64,000 bases of DNA. It comes from Vibrio sp. CDRSL-10 TSBA. GTDB lineage: Bacteria > Pseudomonadota > Gammaproteobacteria > Enterobacterales > Vibrionaceae. Position 1 is the stretch's first letter; every line of letters begins with the position of its first letter. The notes beneath the pieces were generated by a model. That model worked only from the letters and a program-made list of their open reading frames with translations. It made no database searches and was not told where the DNA came from. Where the stretch lies: assembly GCA_039696685.1 (NCBI GenBank), contig CP155565.1:1054001-1118000 (forward strand). The letters run 5' to 3'. The position numbers and the translations under genes were made by a program. Positions 8,697 to 18,159 of this stretch are shown one piece after another.

Positions 8697-9573
8697 ATGA
8701 ACTATCAAGATTTACAAATTGATTGGTTAAAATGTTTTGTCGCTGTGGTTGATGCGGGCTCTTTATCTAATGCAACTGCTTCAGTACACCGTTCACAATC
8801 TGCGGTCAGTATGCAGTTAAAGAAGTTAGAATTGGCTGTTGGACAGAAGTTATTAATCAGAAACAACCGTCACACGGAACTCACGACTGAAGGCCAGATG
8901 CTGCTTGGTTATGCTCGACGCATCTTAGATTTACATTCGGAAGTACAAGCTGCATTCCACGGTGAAGAGTTAGTTGGTCAAGTAAAATTAGGGGTGCCTG
9001 ATGATTATGCAGCAAAGTATCTAACACCTGTTCTGCGAAATTTTGCCCCTAGATTTGGTGGTGTGGAAATTGAACTAACGTGTGAACAATCAACTTCATT
9101 GATCCCCAAAATCGCAAGCAACGATTTAGATTTAGCCCTCGTGTCGAGAGATAATGTCTCTCGAGGCACATTACTTTTCCATGAACCTATGGTCTGGGTT
9201 GGAACACCTCAATTTGAATTATGGCGACGAGAAATATTACCGATTGCTGTTTATGAGAGCGCAAGCCTTGCGAGAAGAAGTGCCATTAACTCACTCGCGT
9301 TACAAGGAAAGCCGTACAAGGTGGTTTACAATAGCTCAAGCTTAGCAGGCCAAATTGCAGCGGTCGAAAGTGGCCTTGCAGTGGCGGTGTTTACTCAATG
9401 CAGTGTACCATCTCACCTGACAATACTTGGTGAAGAAACAGGGACTCGGCCCCTTGGAGCCAATGGAAGTCTCTGTTTACCGAAGTGGTCATTCGAAAAA
9501 GTCGCAAGCTGTGGATTACCTCTATGACTTATTAGTCAGGACATTGAGAAATTCTGCAGTAAATAAACAGTAG
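8697..9573 (+). CDS. LysR-family regulator, probably of azlCD (apparent frameshift)
   Basis: The N-terminal winged helix reads WLKCFVAVVDAGSLSNATASVHRSQSAVS in LysR fashion, followed by the substrate-binding domain. As read, the protein ends early at 9527. Deleting one A from GAAAC 9435-9439 gives a natural continuation EEQGLGPLEPMEVSVYRS and RSGHSKKSQAVDYLYDLL, stopping at TAG 9571-9573 after 291 residues, the usual LysR length. The gene is divergent from azlCD, the typical arrangement for a LysR activator and its target. An amino-acid-type co-inducer is a guess from the target. Confidence 0.83.
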
Positions 9574-9641
9574 AGTATTAATTGAGTCAAAACTACTTTA
9601 ATTCATAGTTTTTTAGCTGACTATTATTGCTATTTATCGTG

Positions 9642-10025
9642 TTACGGCTCATAGACAGAACACTCAATCAAATTCCCATCCGGATCGCGAAAGTAAAAAG
9701 AAACTATTGACCCTAATGCTCCAGTACGATTGACAGGGCCTTCTATAATATTAACGTTTTGAGCCTGAACATGTTGCATTGCGCTTTCTAGTTCGCCGTC
9801 AATGATAAAACAGAGATCGGCACTACCAGCCTGTACATGTCGTGCCTTAGGCTCAAATTCACTGCCTAGCTGGTGCAAATTGATCTTTTGCTGACCATAT
9901 ATCAAGGCGACTCTCCCTTCTCCGAAGGAGACAGCGGTCATGCCCATCACCGATTGAAAGAAAGCCACCGATGTTGGAATATCAGCCACGGTTAAAACAA
10001 AATGGTCGAGGCGCTTAATGTTCAA
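9642..10025 (-). CDS. VOC (glyoxalase/dioxygenase superfamily) protein
   Basis: A 127-residue protein with the fold signature LDHFVLTVADIPTSVAFFQ at the start and SFYFRDPDGNLIECSVY at the end. Metal-ligand candidates are His (LDHF), His (KINLHQ) and the final Glu (LIECS). It resembles small VOC proteins annotated as virulence or resistance proteins, but the substrate cannot be read. It is the last gene of a probable minus-strand operon LysR (10742-11668), LysE exporter, VOC, with gaps of 75 and 31 bases. Confidence 0.78.
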   Translation of the reverse strand: MNIKRLDHFVLTVADIPTSVAFFQSVMGMTAVSFGEGRVALIYGQQKINLHQLGSEFEPKARHVQAGSADLCFIIDGELESAMQHVQAQNVNIIEGPVNRTGALGSIVSFYFRDPDGNLIECSVYEP

Positions 10026-10055
10026 ATTCCTTTCTCCTTTAAAGTTATGTCGTGA

Positions 10056-10667
10056 TTAAACGGATAAACTCCATACTAAGTAGACAGCCAACAATATAAA
10101 CAAGATAGCATTGATCTTATTCAACCAGTGTCGATGTTCACCCAGGAAGAGTGTTTTGGCCTTATAGGCGAGTAACGCATAGGTTGAATGCGCACAGATA
10201 AATGCCAGACTGAATATCCCTACCAACACCGAAAACTGTACAACGTAGTTTTCATCTGGCTTTATAAAGTGAGGGAAAACAGAAAGGAAGAACAGGATAG
10301 CATTCGGGTTACTAAACTGTAACAGGACACCTTCCCCAAACACTTGACTCTTTTTGAAAACCACGTCCGTAGAAATAACCTGAGTCTTGCGGCTGCTAAA
10401 CCACAGTTTAAGTCCCAAATACAATAAGTAGGCGGATCCGCAATAAGAAACCACTTTAAAAGCCATCGGCGAGGACACTAACAGCAGCCCAAGACTTGTA
10501 GCAGAGAACAGAGCGACAGAGCAAACGCCCAGCGTTAAACCTGATATCCCAACGACCGAACCTTGAAAACCAAAGTTAATCGCGTTCGTAATGGATTTTA
10601 AGGTGCCTGGGCCAGGCATATATACGACGGCTAATGCAATAGCAGCAAAACTGAAATAGGTATCCAA
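10056..10667 (-). CDS. LysE/RhtB-family amino acid or metabolite exporter
   Basis: A 203-residue membrane protein with about six helices and the RhtB-type motif VVYMPGPGTLKSITNAINFG near the N-terminus, then GISGLTLGV and FSNPNAILFFLSVFP. The family exports amino acids such as lysine, homoserine or threonine. The exact substrate is unknown. It sits between a LysR regulator upstream and a VOC protein downstream on the same strand, probably one transcript. Confidence 0.82.
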   Translation of the reverse strand: MDTYFSFAAIALAVVYMPGPGTLKSITNAINFGFQGSVVGISGLTLGVCSVALFSATSLGLLLVSSPMAFKVVSYCGSAYLLYLGLKLWFSSRKTQVISTDVVFKKSQVFGEGVLLQFSNPNAILFFLSVFPHFIKPDENYVVQFSVLVGIFSLAFICAHSTYALLAYKAKTLFLGEHRHWLNKINAILFILLAVYLVWSLSV

Positions 10668-10741
10668 GATGACACTCGTTATAGTAAAGAAAGAAGTACT
10701 ATTGTCAGTCGTTTCTTGAATGGGTGAAAAATACTATTTAA

Positions 10742-11668
10742 CTAATAATTTGATACGTTTTTCTTATCAGTGACATGTTCTTCCAACCACTTAACACCGT
10801 ATTCGACTAAAGGATGCCCTCGCTTAGGATCCCATACTAACGCGGCGGTCACGATGGATATCAGCTCTTCAAGCGGGACAAGCTTTACATTACTGGGGAT
10901 CATGCTGACCATGCTCATAGGTACTAAAGCAACCCCCTGGCCACAACTCACATAGGCAATCTGAGCAGTAACCGAACGAACTTCGTAGAGTATGCGTGGG
11001 TTAAACCCATGGTTTCTACAGGCTGAAGTTAATAGATCGAAATACGTTGGATTGACCCGCCTGGAAGACATAACAAATGCTTCCTCTTTCAGATCTCTCA
11101 ACGATATACACATCGCTTCCCCCATTGGATGATTCAGTGGTAACGCAACGCCGAGTTTATCTTCTGTTAAAGGAAACGTGCTTAACCCCATACCGACCTC
11201 ACCTTCCACCCGAACAAACGCCAGATCCAATTCACCAGAAGATAACGATGTGATGGCTTCAGCGCTGTCAATTTCATCCACAAAAACCGTGACATTTGGG
11301 TAACGTTGTTTGAAGTGTTCTAGAAAAGCTGGCACAACTTCAAACATAGCAGATGTGATGGCACCAATATGAATGACACCAGATTGTCCGTGCGCCACCT
11401 CTCGAACGATCTTTTCCAGAGATGACATTTGAACAACAAACTTTTGCACATGAGGAAGAATAGCTTTTCCCGACGCGCTAAGTTTAGTACCGCGTCGAGA
11501 GCGTTCAAACAAAGTGAGCTTCAACGACTGCTCAAGTATTTTGATTTGCTCCGTTAAAGGAGGCTGAGACATTCCCAGTCGCTTTGCCGCACGACCAAAG
11601 TTCTCTTCTTCGGCAACTGCCAGAAAAAGATAAAGCTGTTTTATCAACCTGTAATCGATTTTACTCAT
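10742..11668 (-). CDS. LysR-family transcriptional regulator
   Basis: About 308 residues: an N-terminal helix-turn-helix (LFLAVAEEENFGRAAKRLGMSQPPLTEQI) in the CbbR/CatR style, then a type-2 periplasmic-binding-like sensor domain. ATG 11668 was chosen over the TTG three bases upstream. It precedes the LysE-type exporter by 75 bases on the same strand and probably regulates its own operon and perhaps the divergent hydrolase at 11823. Confidence 0.82.
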   Translation of the reverse strand: MSKIDYRLIKQLYLFLAVAEEENFGRAAKRLGMSQPPLTEQIKILEQSLKLTLFERSRRGTKLSASGKAILPHVQKFVVQMSSLEKIVREVAHGQSGVIHIGAITSAMFEVVPAFLEHFKQRYPNVTVFVDEIDSAEAITSLSSGELDLAFVRVEGEVGMGLSTFPLTEDKLGVALPLNHPMGEAMCISLRDLKEEAFVMSSRRVNPTYFDLLTSACRNHGFNPRILYEVRSVTAQIAYVSCGQGVALVPMSMVSMIPSNVKLVPLEELISIVTAALVWDPKRGHPLVEYGVKWLEEHVTDKKNVSNY

Positions 11669-11822
11669 CAATAGTCCCTAACGACGAAATAATGAAGTAC
11701 GTTAAAATGCCCAATGCTATACTGCTAATTCTATTTTCGTATCACATAGATACTAATATTAGAATTCAACTATCAATCAAAAGCTGTACATTGGCAACAT
11801 CAACAACAGATGTGAGTATTGT

Positions 11823-12626
11823 ATGGAGCTATTTTCAAGCCAACGTTTCCCTTTTTTAATCGAAGGTGTACACCTTAGCGTTTCCGCGATAACCAGATCG
11901 GGCAAAAAAGCTCCGATTGTCTTTCTCCATGGATTTGGTTCCACCAAAGAAGATTACGCCGACATCGTTTACTATGCAGAGTTTAACGGTCATCCTTTTC
12001 TTGCCTACGACGCACCGGGATGCGGCGAAACACAATGCAGCGACCCCACATCCGTTACAATCCCTTTTCTGCTGAAAACAGCCATTGCGATACTGGATCA
12101 AGTTGGGTTCAAACAGTTTCACCTTGTGGGACATTCCATGGGAGGGTTAACCGCGTTAATGCTGGCACATCAGTACCCAAACCGTGTTCTCAGCTTCACC
12201 GATATTGAAGGGAACATAGCACCAGAAGATTGTTTTCTGAGCCGCCAAATTATCAATTATCCATCGGACAACGCCGCAGAGTTTTTTGATGAATTTATAA
12301 TGCGAACTCGCCATGCACCACACTACGCAAGTGCCTTGTATTCCGCTAGTTTGCGTCACAAAGTACGAGCAGATGCCGTTAAACCTATCTTTACGTCTAT
12401 GGTGAAACTGTCAGATGATGGTGACCTGATGGATAAGTTTCTTAACTTACCTTGCCCTAAGATGTTCATGTATGGGGAGCAGAATCAACATCTGTCCTAC
12501 TTATCTCATATTGAGAGCCAAGGCGTAAAACTGGCAGAAATACCGCACTGCGGGCATTTCCCTATGTACTCAAACCCTGTCAGTATGTGGGAAAGTATTT
12601 ATCAAAACATTACACGTTCATCTTAA
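11823..12626 (+). CDS. alpha/beta hydrolase
   Basis: A 267-residue single-domain hydrolase. The oxyanion-hole motif is VFLHGFGSTKEDY, the nucleophile elbow is HLVGHSMGGLTAL with catalytic Ser, the acid is likely the Glu/Asp near MFMYGEQNQHLSY, and the His is in IPHCGHFPMYSNP. There is no signal peptide. It is divergent from the LysR gene ending upstream at 11668. The substrate is unknown. Confidence 0.8.
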   Translation: MELFSSQRFPFLIEGVHLSVSAITRSGKKAPIVFLHGFGSTKEDYADIVYYAEFNGHPFLAYDAPGCGETQCSDPTSVTIPFLLKTAIAILDQVGFKQFHLVGHSMGGLTALMLAHQYPNRVLSFTDIEGNIAPEDCFLSRQIINYPSDNAAEFFDEFIMRTRHAPHYASALYSASLRHKVRADAVKPIFTSMVKLSDDGDLMDKFLNLPCPKMFMYGEQNQHLSYLSHIESQGVKLAEIPHCGHFPMYSNPVSMWESIYQNITRSS

Positions 12627-12654
12627 GGCATTCTTTTGGGGTCACTCCCGTGAT

Positions 12655-12810
12655 TCATTTAAACATAGCGATAAACGCAAACGAACTTGAATTACCCTGC
12701 TCAAGGGCGATAACTTCAACACTATCGCCCACCTCCAATCGATTCATGGCTTTCCGTACTTTAAGCTTCTGCATCCATTCTGTGAGAGGAATGTTTTGAT
12801 CAAGATGCAT
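12655..12810 (-). CDS. small TusA-like open frame, possibly a remnant
   Basis: A minus-strand frame of 51 residues contains KLKVRKAMNRLEVGDSVEVI, which resembles the TusA/YedF fold pattern (LxKxKKAxxxLxxGxxLEV). The usual CPxP cysteine motif is missing. It lies at the edge of an IS66 relic. It may be a remnant and not a working gene, and coding status is uncertain. Confidence 0.25.
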   Translation of the reverse strand: MHLDQNIPLTEWMQKLKVRKAMNRLEVGDSVEVIALEQGNSSSFAFIAMFK

Positions 12811-12817
12811 TTCGATA

Positions 12818-13233
12818 TGTGAAGTACCCTCCCCACACGGCGAATATTTCGGTCAAGGACGGCATAAGAGTGACGTGGAGACCTCAGAAGAACTAAAGAT
12901 TTCCCCACAGAAAATCAGTGTCATCCGTCATGAACGCACCAAATATACCTGTCGTCCCGGTGAACTTATGACACCAGCCATAGTATAGTGGCTACTCCAA
13001 AAGCGCTGGTACCTAGAAACCTTCACCGCTATCGTTACAGCACAATATGTGGATGCAATCCCGCTATATAGACGGATCGTTATTCTCAAAAGAGGACAGA
13101 ACAAGGTCAGCAGAGGCACTTTTGCAAACTGATACTTTCAGTTAGGAAATAAAATTGAAGTTGTTATCGACCAGATGAAAACCCATCAGCTATCAGAAAG
13201 TCTCATCTGTACAGATGCCACTACGGTGGAGTG
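12818..13233 (+). pseudogene. IS66-family transposase (TnpC) remnant
   Basis: Conceptual translation, allowing stops, gives a recognisable IS66 TnpC stretch: SEELKISPQKISVIRHERTK then YTC, and after a stop and shift TAIVTAQYVDAIPLYRR, VSRGTFAN and LICTDATTVE. The last pieces correspond to the IS66 core around AKYxDxLPLYR, LPRATLAxW and HxDET. Several stop codons interrupt it, and no ends or neighbouring TnpA/TnpB were seen. It is old decay, not one of the GTTTC shifts. Confidence 0.7.
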
Positions 13234-13580
13234 AGTCACCACGATTCTCAGTTCAGAAATTAGCCCAAAAAGATCATTTTGCTCCTCAGCCCCAGCATGG
13301 TCATACCCCGATACTACCTTGAAACTGTGAAATAAAAATTCACATCCGGGTAGATTGATAACGTAGTAAATACCACACTAAGAAACACCTAAAGCCGCGC
13401 ATGCTTCAGCCAATAACCTGAGCTTTCAATTCGTGATCACCGACAAAAATCTAGTATTAAACCTTTATGTACCATTGAATTAATTTACCTAGTGAATTAA
13501 ATTGACTTTTACATTAGTTCACCATGTAAACTAACGTCCCTACACCAAAAATATTTATTATTCGCTTAGGAGTCTTACCG
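13234..13580. other. intergenic region upstream of the secreted nucleoside-hydrolase-like gene
   Basis: About 350 bases with no supported gene. The left part may be further relic of the IS66 element. The AT-rich right part (about 13460-13560) is the likely promoter region of the 13581 gene. The imperfect repeats TTAATTTACCTAGTGAATTA and TTAGTTCACCATGTAAAC could be operator-like. No assignment was possible. Confidence 0.4.
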
Positions 13581-15104
13581 ATGAAACCATTCAAGACCAA
13601 TTTAAGATTAGGCTATGTGGCCGCCGCCTTTGCCACATCCATGCTCAGTGCTTCCAGTTTTGCCCAATCGTCGGCGTTAGATGTCGATAATTATCAAGGG
13701 ATGCCACGAGTTTTTGTACTTACGGACATGGGAAATGAGCCGGACGATCAAATGTCTATGGTCAGGCTACTCACGTATTCGAATGAATTGAATTTGGAGG
13801 GCTTAGTTGCAACGACCTCAACTTGGCAAAGAGCGAAAAGAGAGGTTAATACCATCAATGGTATTATTGATTCATACGCAGATGTACGCCCCAATCTGCA
13901 AAAGCATGCCAAAAACTGGCCAACCGCCGATTACTTACATGGTATTGTGAGTGTCGGTCAACCGGGTTATGGAATGGCAGACGTAGGTGACGGCAAATCG
14001 TCCGCTGGTTCACGAGCCCTGATTGCCGCGGTCGACAAAGCAGATAAACGCCCTGTTTGGGTAACGGTTTGGGGAGGTGCTAACACACTGGCTCAAGCTT
14101 TGTATGATGTGCGTAGCACCCGTTCAGAAGAGCAGCTCAAGGCGTTTGAGCAAAAACTACGAGTCTATTCCATTTCCGATCAAGATGATGCGGGGCCTTG
14201 GATTCGTAAAGAGTTTCCAAACGTCATGTATATTGTAAAACCCTCGTCTCCCGATGGTGGTGAATATGCTTCTGCAACTTGGACCGGTATTGCCGGAGAC
14301 GAATATTATAAAAATGGCGATGGCGCTGATTTTGCAAAAGTCACCAACGAATGGCTGGATAAGAATATCCGCGCCAAAGGCCCTCTCGGTGAGCACTATC
14401 TAAAGTATGCTTTCATTATGGAGGGGGACACACCGGCTTACCTTGGTCTGACGGACAATGGCCTAAACAGTTTCCGCAATCCAAGTTGGGGAGGCTGGGG
14501 TGGGCGTTACATCTTCCGTACCCCTTATGGTGAAACACGTAATATCTGGACCCAAGGCGGAGACTGGTTTCCTCGTGTGACGTCGGCAGACACAGTGGTA
14601 GGTAGTGATGGTAAAGAGCATACTTCCGATCAAGCTACGATTTGGCGCTGGCGAAACGAGTTCCAAAATGATTTTGCGGCGCGCATGGATTGGACGATCA
14701 AACCTTACGACCAAGCCAACCACCACCCAATAGCCGCCATCAACGGTGACTTATCCAGGAACGTAGTGTACATAGATGCGAAAGTGGGAAGCACGGTTAC
14801 ACTTGATGCATCGAAAAGTAGCGATCCAGACAGCAACGCTCTGACTTATAGCTGGTTTCACTATCCAGAAGCAGGATACACAGGGATACAAGATGCACCT
14901 GGACTTGCCGATGTCACTTTATCGCACTCACACGCGAACAAGATCGATGTAAAAGTGAACACGGTATGTAAAGATGGTTGGTTATCGGGGGAACGCAGCG
15001 AATGCAATAACGGTGGGCAAGCGCATATTATCTTGGCGATCACTGACAACGGCTCCCCTGCGTTAACAAGCTATCGTCGGGTGATACTACGCGTATCAGA
15101 ATAA
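13581..15104 (+). CDS. secreted DUF1593 / nucleoside-hydrolase-like protein (Sde182-type)
   Basis: The 507-residue protein begins with a signal peptide (GYVAAAFATSMLSASSFAQ) ending near residue 29. It continues with the nucleoside-hydrolase-like Asp cluster VFVLTDMGNEPDDQMSM, WVTVWGGANTLAQAL and YSISDQDDAGPWIRKEFP. A C-terminal beta-sandwich-like region begins at about residue 400 (VTLDASKSSDPDSNALTYSW). This is the architecture of DUF1593 proteins sometimes called cellulose-binding Sde182. They are associated with polysaccharide use, but the reaction is not established to my knowledge. A strong Shine-Dalgarno (TTAGGAG) precedes the ATG. A ROK-family regulator lies convergently downstream, which suggests sugar-responsive control. 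Confidence 0.8.
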   Translation: MKPFKTNLRLGYVAAAFATSMLSASSFAQSSALDVDNYQGMPRVFVLTDMGNEPDDQMSMVRLLTYSNELNLEGLVATTSTWQRAKREVNTINGIIDSYADVRPNLQKHAKNWPTADYLHGIVSVGQPGYGMADVGDGKSSAGSRALIAAVDKADKRPVWVTVWGGANTLAQALYDVRSTRSEEQLKAFEQKLRVYSISDQDDAGPWIRKEFPNVMYIVKPSSPDGGEYASATWTGIAGDEYYKNGDGADFAKVTNEWLDKNIRAKGPLGEHYLKYAFIMEGDTPAYLGLTDNGLNSFRNPSWGGWGGRYIFRTPYGETRNIWTQGGDWFPRVTSADTVVGSDGKEHTSDQATIWRWRNEFQNDFAARMDWTIKPYDQANHHPIAAINGDLSRNVVYIDAKVGSTVTLDASKSSDPDSNALTYSWFHYPEAGYTGIQDAPGLADVTLSHSHANKIDVKVNTVCKDGWLSGERSECNNGGQAHIILAITDNGSPALTSYRRVILRVSE

Positions 15105-15158
15105 TCTTTTGATCAGAGGGAAGAAACTCTTCCCTCTTTGATTTATCGCTTTACAGGC

Positions 15159-16328
15159 TCAAAGTTGGTAAGCACGATTGGTTAACTCGAACAAACCCGC
15201 TAACGCCACCCAGTCATCGGGCTCTCGGAAGAATTTAATCGACGACATAGATAGTCGTGAACCGTTATTTTCTTCGATATAACTGAGCATCTCGGGCTGT
15301 AAGTAAGGGAACAGTAGCGACGTTTCACCATTAAGCACAATGCTACGAACGTCAAACAAGGAAATCAGTTGAGTCAAAATATAACCTAGTACATGGCTAA
15401 CTTTTTTGATGACTTGATGGGTTGGCTCATCACCATCATCCAGTAACTGGATAATTGTCTTAAGTTTTTCGACAATCGAATCACCCTCGATAACCGTACC
15501 TTTTTCAGCTTCGATACTACCGATGATTGTGTTATACGTTACGTAGGTTTCGGCACAGCCTAATGAACCACAAAAACACGCTTTGCCTTTTTTTTCATAG
15601 TTCATATGGCTAATTTCTAGTGCCGTGCCATCTGGCCCGGTAACAATTTTCTGGTTTACGCAGACCCCTACTCCAAGACCATAGCCCAATAGCAGTGCGA
15701 TCATGTTTGTATGTCCAGGGTGCAACTTGGTCAATTGAAAGGTTGAACAATAAGCAATATTGTATAATTTCGTCTCAATACCAGTTTGTTGTGTTAGCAA
15801 TGCAGCCAACCCGACATCTCTTGAAGTCAATAACTGGCTGTAATGGATAATCCCACTGTTTTGCGCAATTTTACCTTGAGTAGCAATCGTCATCACTTTT
15901 AACGTCTGGGGCGAAATCCCCTGCTTTGAACACAATTGATGCATTGTCCCGATGATAAGATCAATTAACTGCTGCTCATGGAAACACTTATCCGTTACCG
16001 CCAAATTGTGCCACGTTTCATCGATGCTCTGATGGACGACGCCGGAAAGATCGAGTAAGTACGCTTTAATTCCCTCAATAGAAATGTAGAAGCAAAGACT
16101 AAAATGGATACCGCTGACTAATTGCAGTAATGATTGAGGTCGACCACCTGTAAAGGCTTTTAAATTGGCTACATCAGAGCATTCTGCGATAACGCCTTCC
16201 TCTAAAAGTTGTTTGGTCACTTTGGTTAAAGCGGATTTCCCTAATCCCGTATCGCGTGATAACTCCACTCTTGAACGAAGCTTTTCTCTTAATAAAATGA
16301 TGACTAGATTTTTTCCGTTTAAATCCAT
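15159..16328 (-). CDS. ROK-family transcriptional regulator (NagC/XylR-like)
   Basis: 389 residues: an N-terminal winged helix (RVELSRDTGLGKSALTKVTKQL) and a ROK kinase-like domain with LLGYGLGVGVCVNQ. The zinc-type motif is CFCGSLGCAET, with the His likely supplied by ISHMNYEKK. ROK repressors sense sugars or sugar phosphates. Its neighbour, the secreted DUF1593 protein, is a plausible target. They are convergent, so control would be through a separate promoter. Confidence 0.82.
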   Translation of the reverse strand: MDLNGKNLVIILLREKLRSRVELSRDTGLGKSALTKVTKQLLEEGVIAECSDVANLKAFTGGRPQSLLQLVSGIHFSLCFYISIEGIKAYLLDLSGVVHQSIDETWHNLAVTDKCFHEQQLIDLIIGTMHQLCSKQGISPQTLKVMTIATQGKIAQNSGIIHYSQLLTSRDVGLAALLTQQTGIETKLYNIAYCSTFQLTKLHPGHTNMIALLLGYGLGVGVCVNQKIVTGPDGTALEISHMNYEKKGKACFCGSLGCAETYVTYNTIIGSIEAEKGTVIEGDSIVEKLKTIIQLLDDGDEPTHQVIKKVSHVLGYILTQLISLFDVRSIVLNGETSLLFPYLQPEMLSYIEENNGSRLSMSSIKFFREPDDWVALAGLFELTNRAYQL

Positions 16329-16594
16329 AATCTTCTCGCAAATAGCGATTTCACAGCATTGAGTTAGATTCGATTATAAATAACTTTTCACGTGGTTTAA
16401 ACCACGGCACGTACTATGCTGCCTGAACGCTGACCATTGAGAAACATTGGGCAATTATCAGATTTAAATCCTTCGTAGCGTTGTTGAAAAACTCGAAAAG
16501 GGGCAAAGAAGAGTCAGCATAAAGCTGAAAGTTTGTGATAAAAATGCCTGTATAACGTATGATAATTGAAGGATTTATCGACCCCAACCTATCA

Positions 16595-17584
16595 ATGTCT
16601 AACACCACAACAAACACAAGAATTCACCAGCTCTGTTTCGGTCAACCGGAAGGTTCATTGGTGATTGAACATGTACCTTTGGATTTGCTTGAAAAAGGTA
16701 AAATCAGAGTAAAAATCGAAGCAACCAATATCAATCCAAGCGACTTGTTATCTATTCATGGTGTAGGTCAATACAGGCATAGCCATCAGCCGCCCAGAGT
16801 CCCCGGATTTGAAGCTGTTGGGCAAATCATCGACTCCAACCATTCAGAGTTTGTCTTAGGGCAAAGAGTTGTCGTGGCTACCAGCGGTACTTGGCAGCAA
16901 TATATCGATGTATTACCAGATAACCTCTTCGTCATTCCGCCACATCTGGACAACGGCTATGCGTGCCAGTTGTATATAAATGCGCTAACAGCATGGGTTT
17001 TAACCACCGAAATTGCTCAGTTGAAGAAAGAAGATGTACTGATTATTAACGCTGGAAGTTCTGCAATAGGCAAAATTTTTGCACAGCTATCTTCATCGCT
17101 AAGGTTCACTCTTATTGTCGTAACGTCGAAACCTGAAAATTATCCATATGATTCAAACTATGTTTTAGATGCCAAAGCCGACCTACTCACCCAAATTGAG
17201 CAACTTGATTTACCTATCCCTAATATTGCATTTGATGCTATTGGCGGTAAAGCTGGAGCTAAATTGATTCATACCGTCGGCAGCAAGGGGCGGTATATCA
17301 ACTATGGAACTCTTTCTCTGGAGTTTTATGAGCCTCGCTTCTTTGAGCTCATGAGGAACCAAGACATTGACTTCAGTACATTTTTCTTACGCTACTGGGA
17401 GAACTCGGTTGGTAACGGTGTCAGGCGCGAAAAGTTTTCGATGATGCTAGACCATTTCATCACCAATAAAATACAATTAGATGTTGCTTGTTATGTTCCA
17501 TTAGAACAAATTCTATCTGCTATCAAGCTAATCGAATCTAACTCTGCGAACTTACATGGAAAAATCATTTTGCTACCAAAGTAG
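16595..17584 (+). CDS. MDR-family zinc-independent oxidoreductase (quinone / enoyl reductase type)
   Basis: About 329 residues. The N-terminal GroES-like domain includes INPSDLLSIHGVGQY and VPGFEAVGQI; the Rossmann region is VLIINAGSSAIGKIFAQL. No structural-zinc cysteine cluster is present, so it resembles NADPH:quinone reductase or trans-2-enoyl-CoA reductase. An earlier ATG at 16559 would add 12 residues without family resemblance. Neither start has a strong ribosome site. It ends ...LHGKIILLPK, normal for the family. Substrate unknown. Confidence 0.75.
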   Translation: MSNTTTNTRIHQLCFGQPEGSLVIEHVPLDLLEKGKIRVKIEATNINPSDLLSIHGVGQYRHSHQPPRVPGFEAVGQIIDSNHSEFVLGQRVVVATSGTWQQYIDVLPDNLFVIPPHLDNGYACQLYINALTAWVLTTEIAQLKKEDVLIINAGSSAIGKIFAQLSSSLRFTLIVVTSKPENYPYDSNYVLDAKADLLTQIEQLDLPIPNIAFDAIGGKAGAKLIHTVGSKGRYINYGTLSLEFYEPRFFELMRNQDIDFSTFFLRYWENSVGNGVRREKFSMMLDHFITNKIQLDVACYVPLEQILSAIKLIESNSANLHGKIILLPK

Positions 17585-17790
17585 TAGAGGTGTAACCATT
17601 TACGGCGAGTTGCCACGATAAAAATATCTTAAATTCTGAGGCGCGACTCATAACTAAGTATTTACGTTAAAACAATATGGGCGTACGACGTGGAGTCGTA
17701 TAACTCGCGGTTCATCGCTCAGCAAGTGAAACATCTGCATCACCCGATTAACCTAGGAGTTACCCAATTTTCGACGCGGTGCCTGGCAGA

Positions 17791-17827
17791 TTATATCTAG
17801 GCTATATTCTTTTTAGCCTAGATATAA
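17791..17827. repeat. perfect 14-bp inverted repeat
   Basis: TTATATCTAGGCTA (17791-17804) is followed after 9 bases by its exact reverse complement (17814-17827). The left arm is preceded by no T or A tract, so a simple terminator is not evident. The right arm overlaps the stop codon of the transposase relic. It could be a relic transposon end structure or a dimeric operator. Confidence 0.6.
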
Positions 17828-17935
17828 TTTCCATCCTCTAATGTTTCTATTGGCGTTCTGCCACAGCAGGTTTTTCCTTGATGAGTACGATGATTGTTGT
17901 AGTCCAAAAGTAGGAAGAATGAATTAGGCAGCGTA
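17818..17935 (-). pseudogene. C-terminal remnant of an IS481/IS3-type transposase
   Basis: The minus strand reads LLDYNNHRTHQGKTCCGR then TPIETLEDG and a stop. This is the conserved C-terminal signature of IS481/IS3-like DDE transposases (YNxxRTHQGKxxxGRTP). No upstream catalytic core can be followed, so only the tail of the gene survives. Confidence 0.75.
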
Positions 17936-18159
17936 GTTGAAAATATTGATTAACAAATAGCTAATCTCTCCGTGATTTTCATCTATATCTGGAAAACCTC
18001 GCATCAAAGCACTGACCTAAAGTTTTTCGTTAATTCATGAATTAGATTCATAAGGGTGCGTGATTATCTGTAGTTATAATCAATACATGATTCTATAGAA
18101 TCAACCCTTGAAGAAAAGAAATGCATTCACTTTCATTCCCACATAGTTGATTGAAACAT

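Larger units (their letters stand above)
17585..18159. other. intergenic region with an IS relic and a perfect hairpin
   Basis: 575 bases. They contain the IS481-type transposase tail (17818-17935, minus) and a perfect 14-bp inverted repeat (17791-17827). The rest is AT-rich, without a supported gene, and must include the promoter of the LysR gene at 18160. Confidence 0.6.

Noticed and set aside
12818-13233. A GTTTC-type artefact in the IS66 relic
   Set aside because: The relic contains several stop codons and shifts that are not at GAAAC/GTTTC, so it is old decay.
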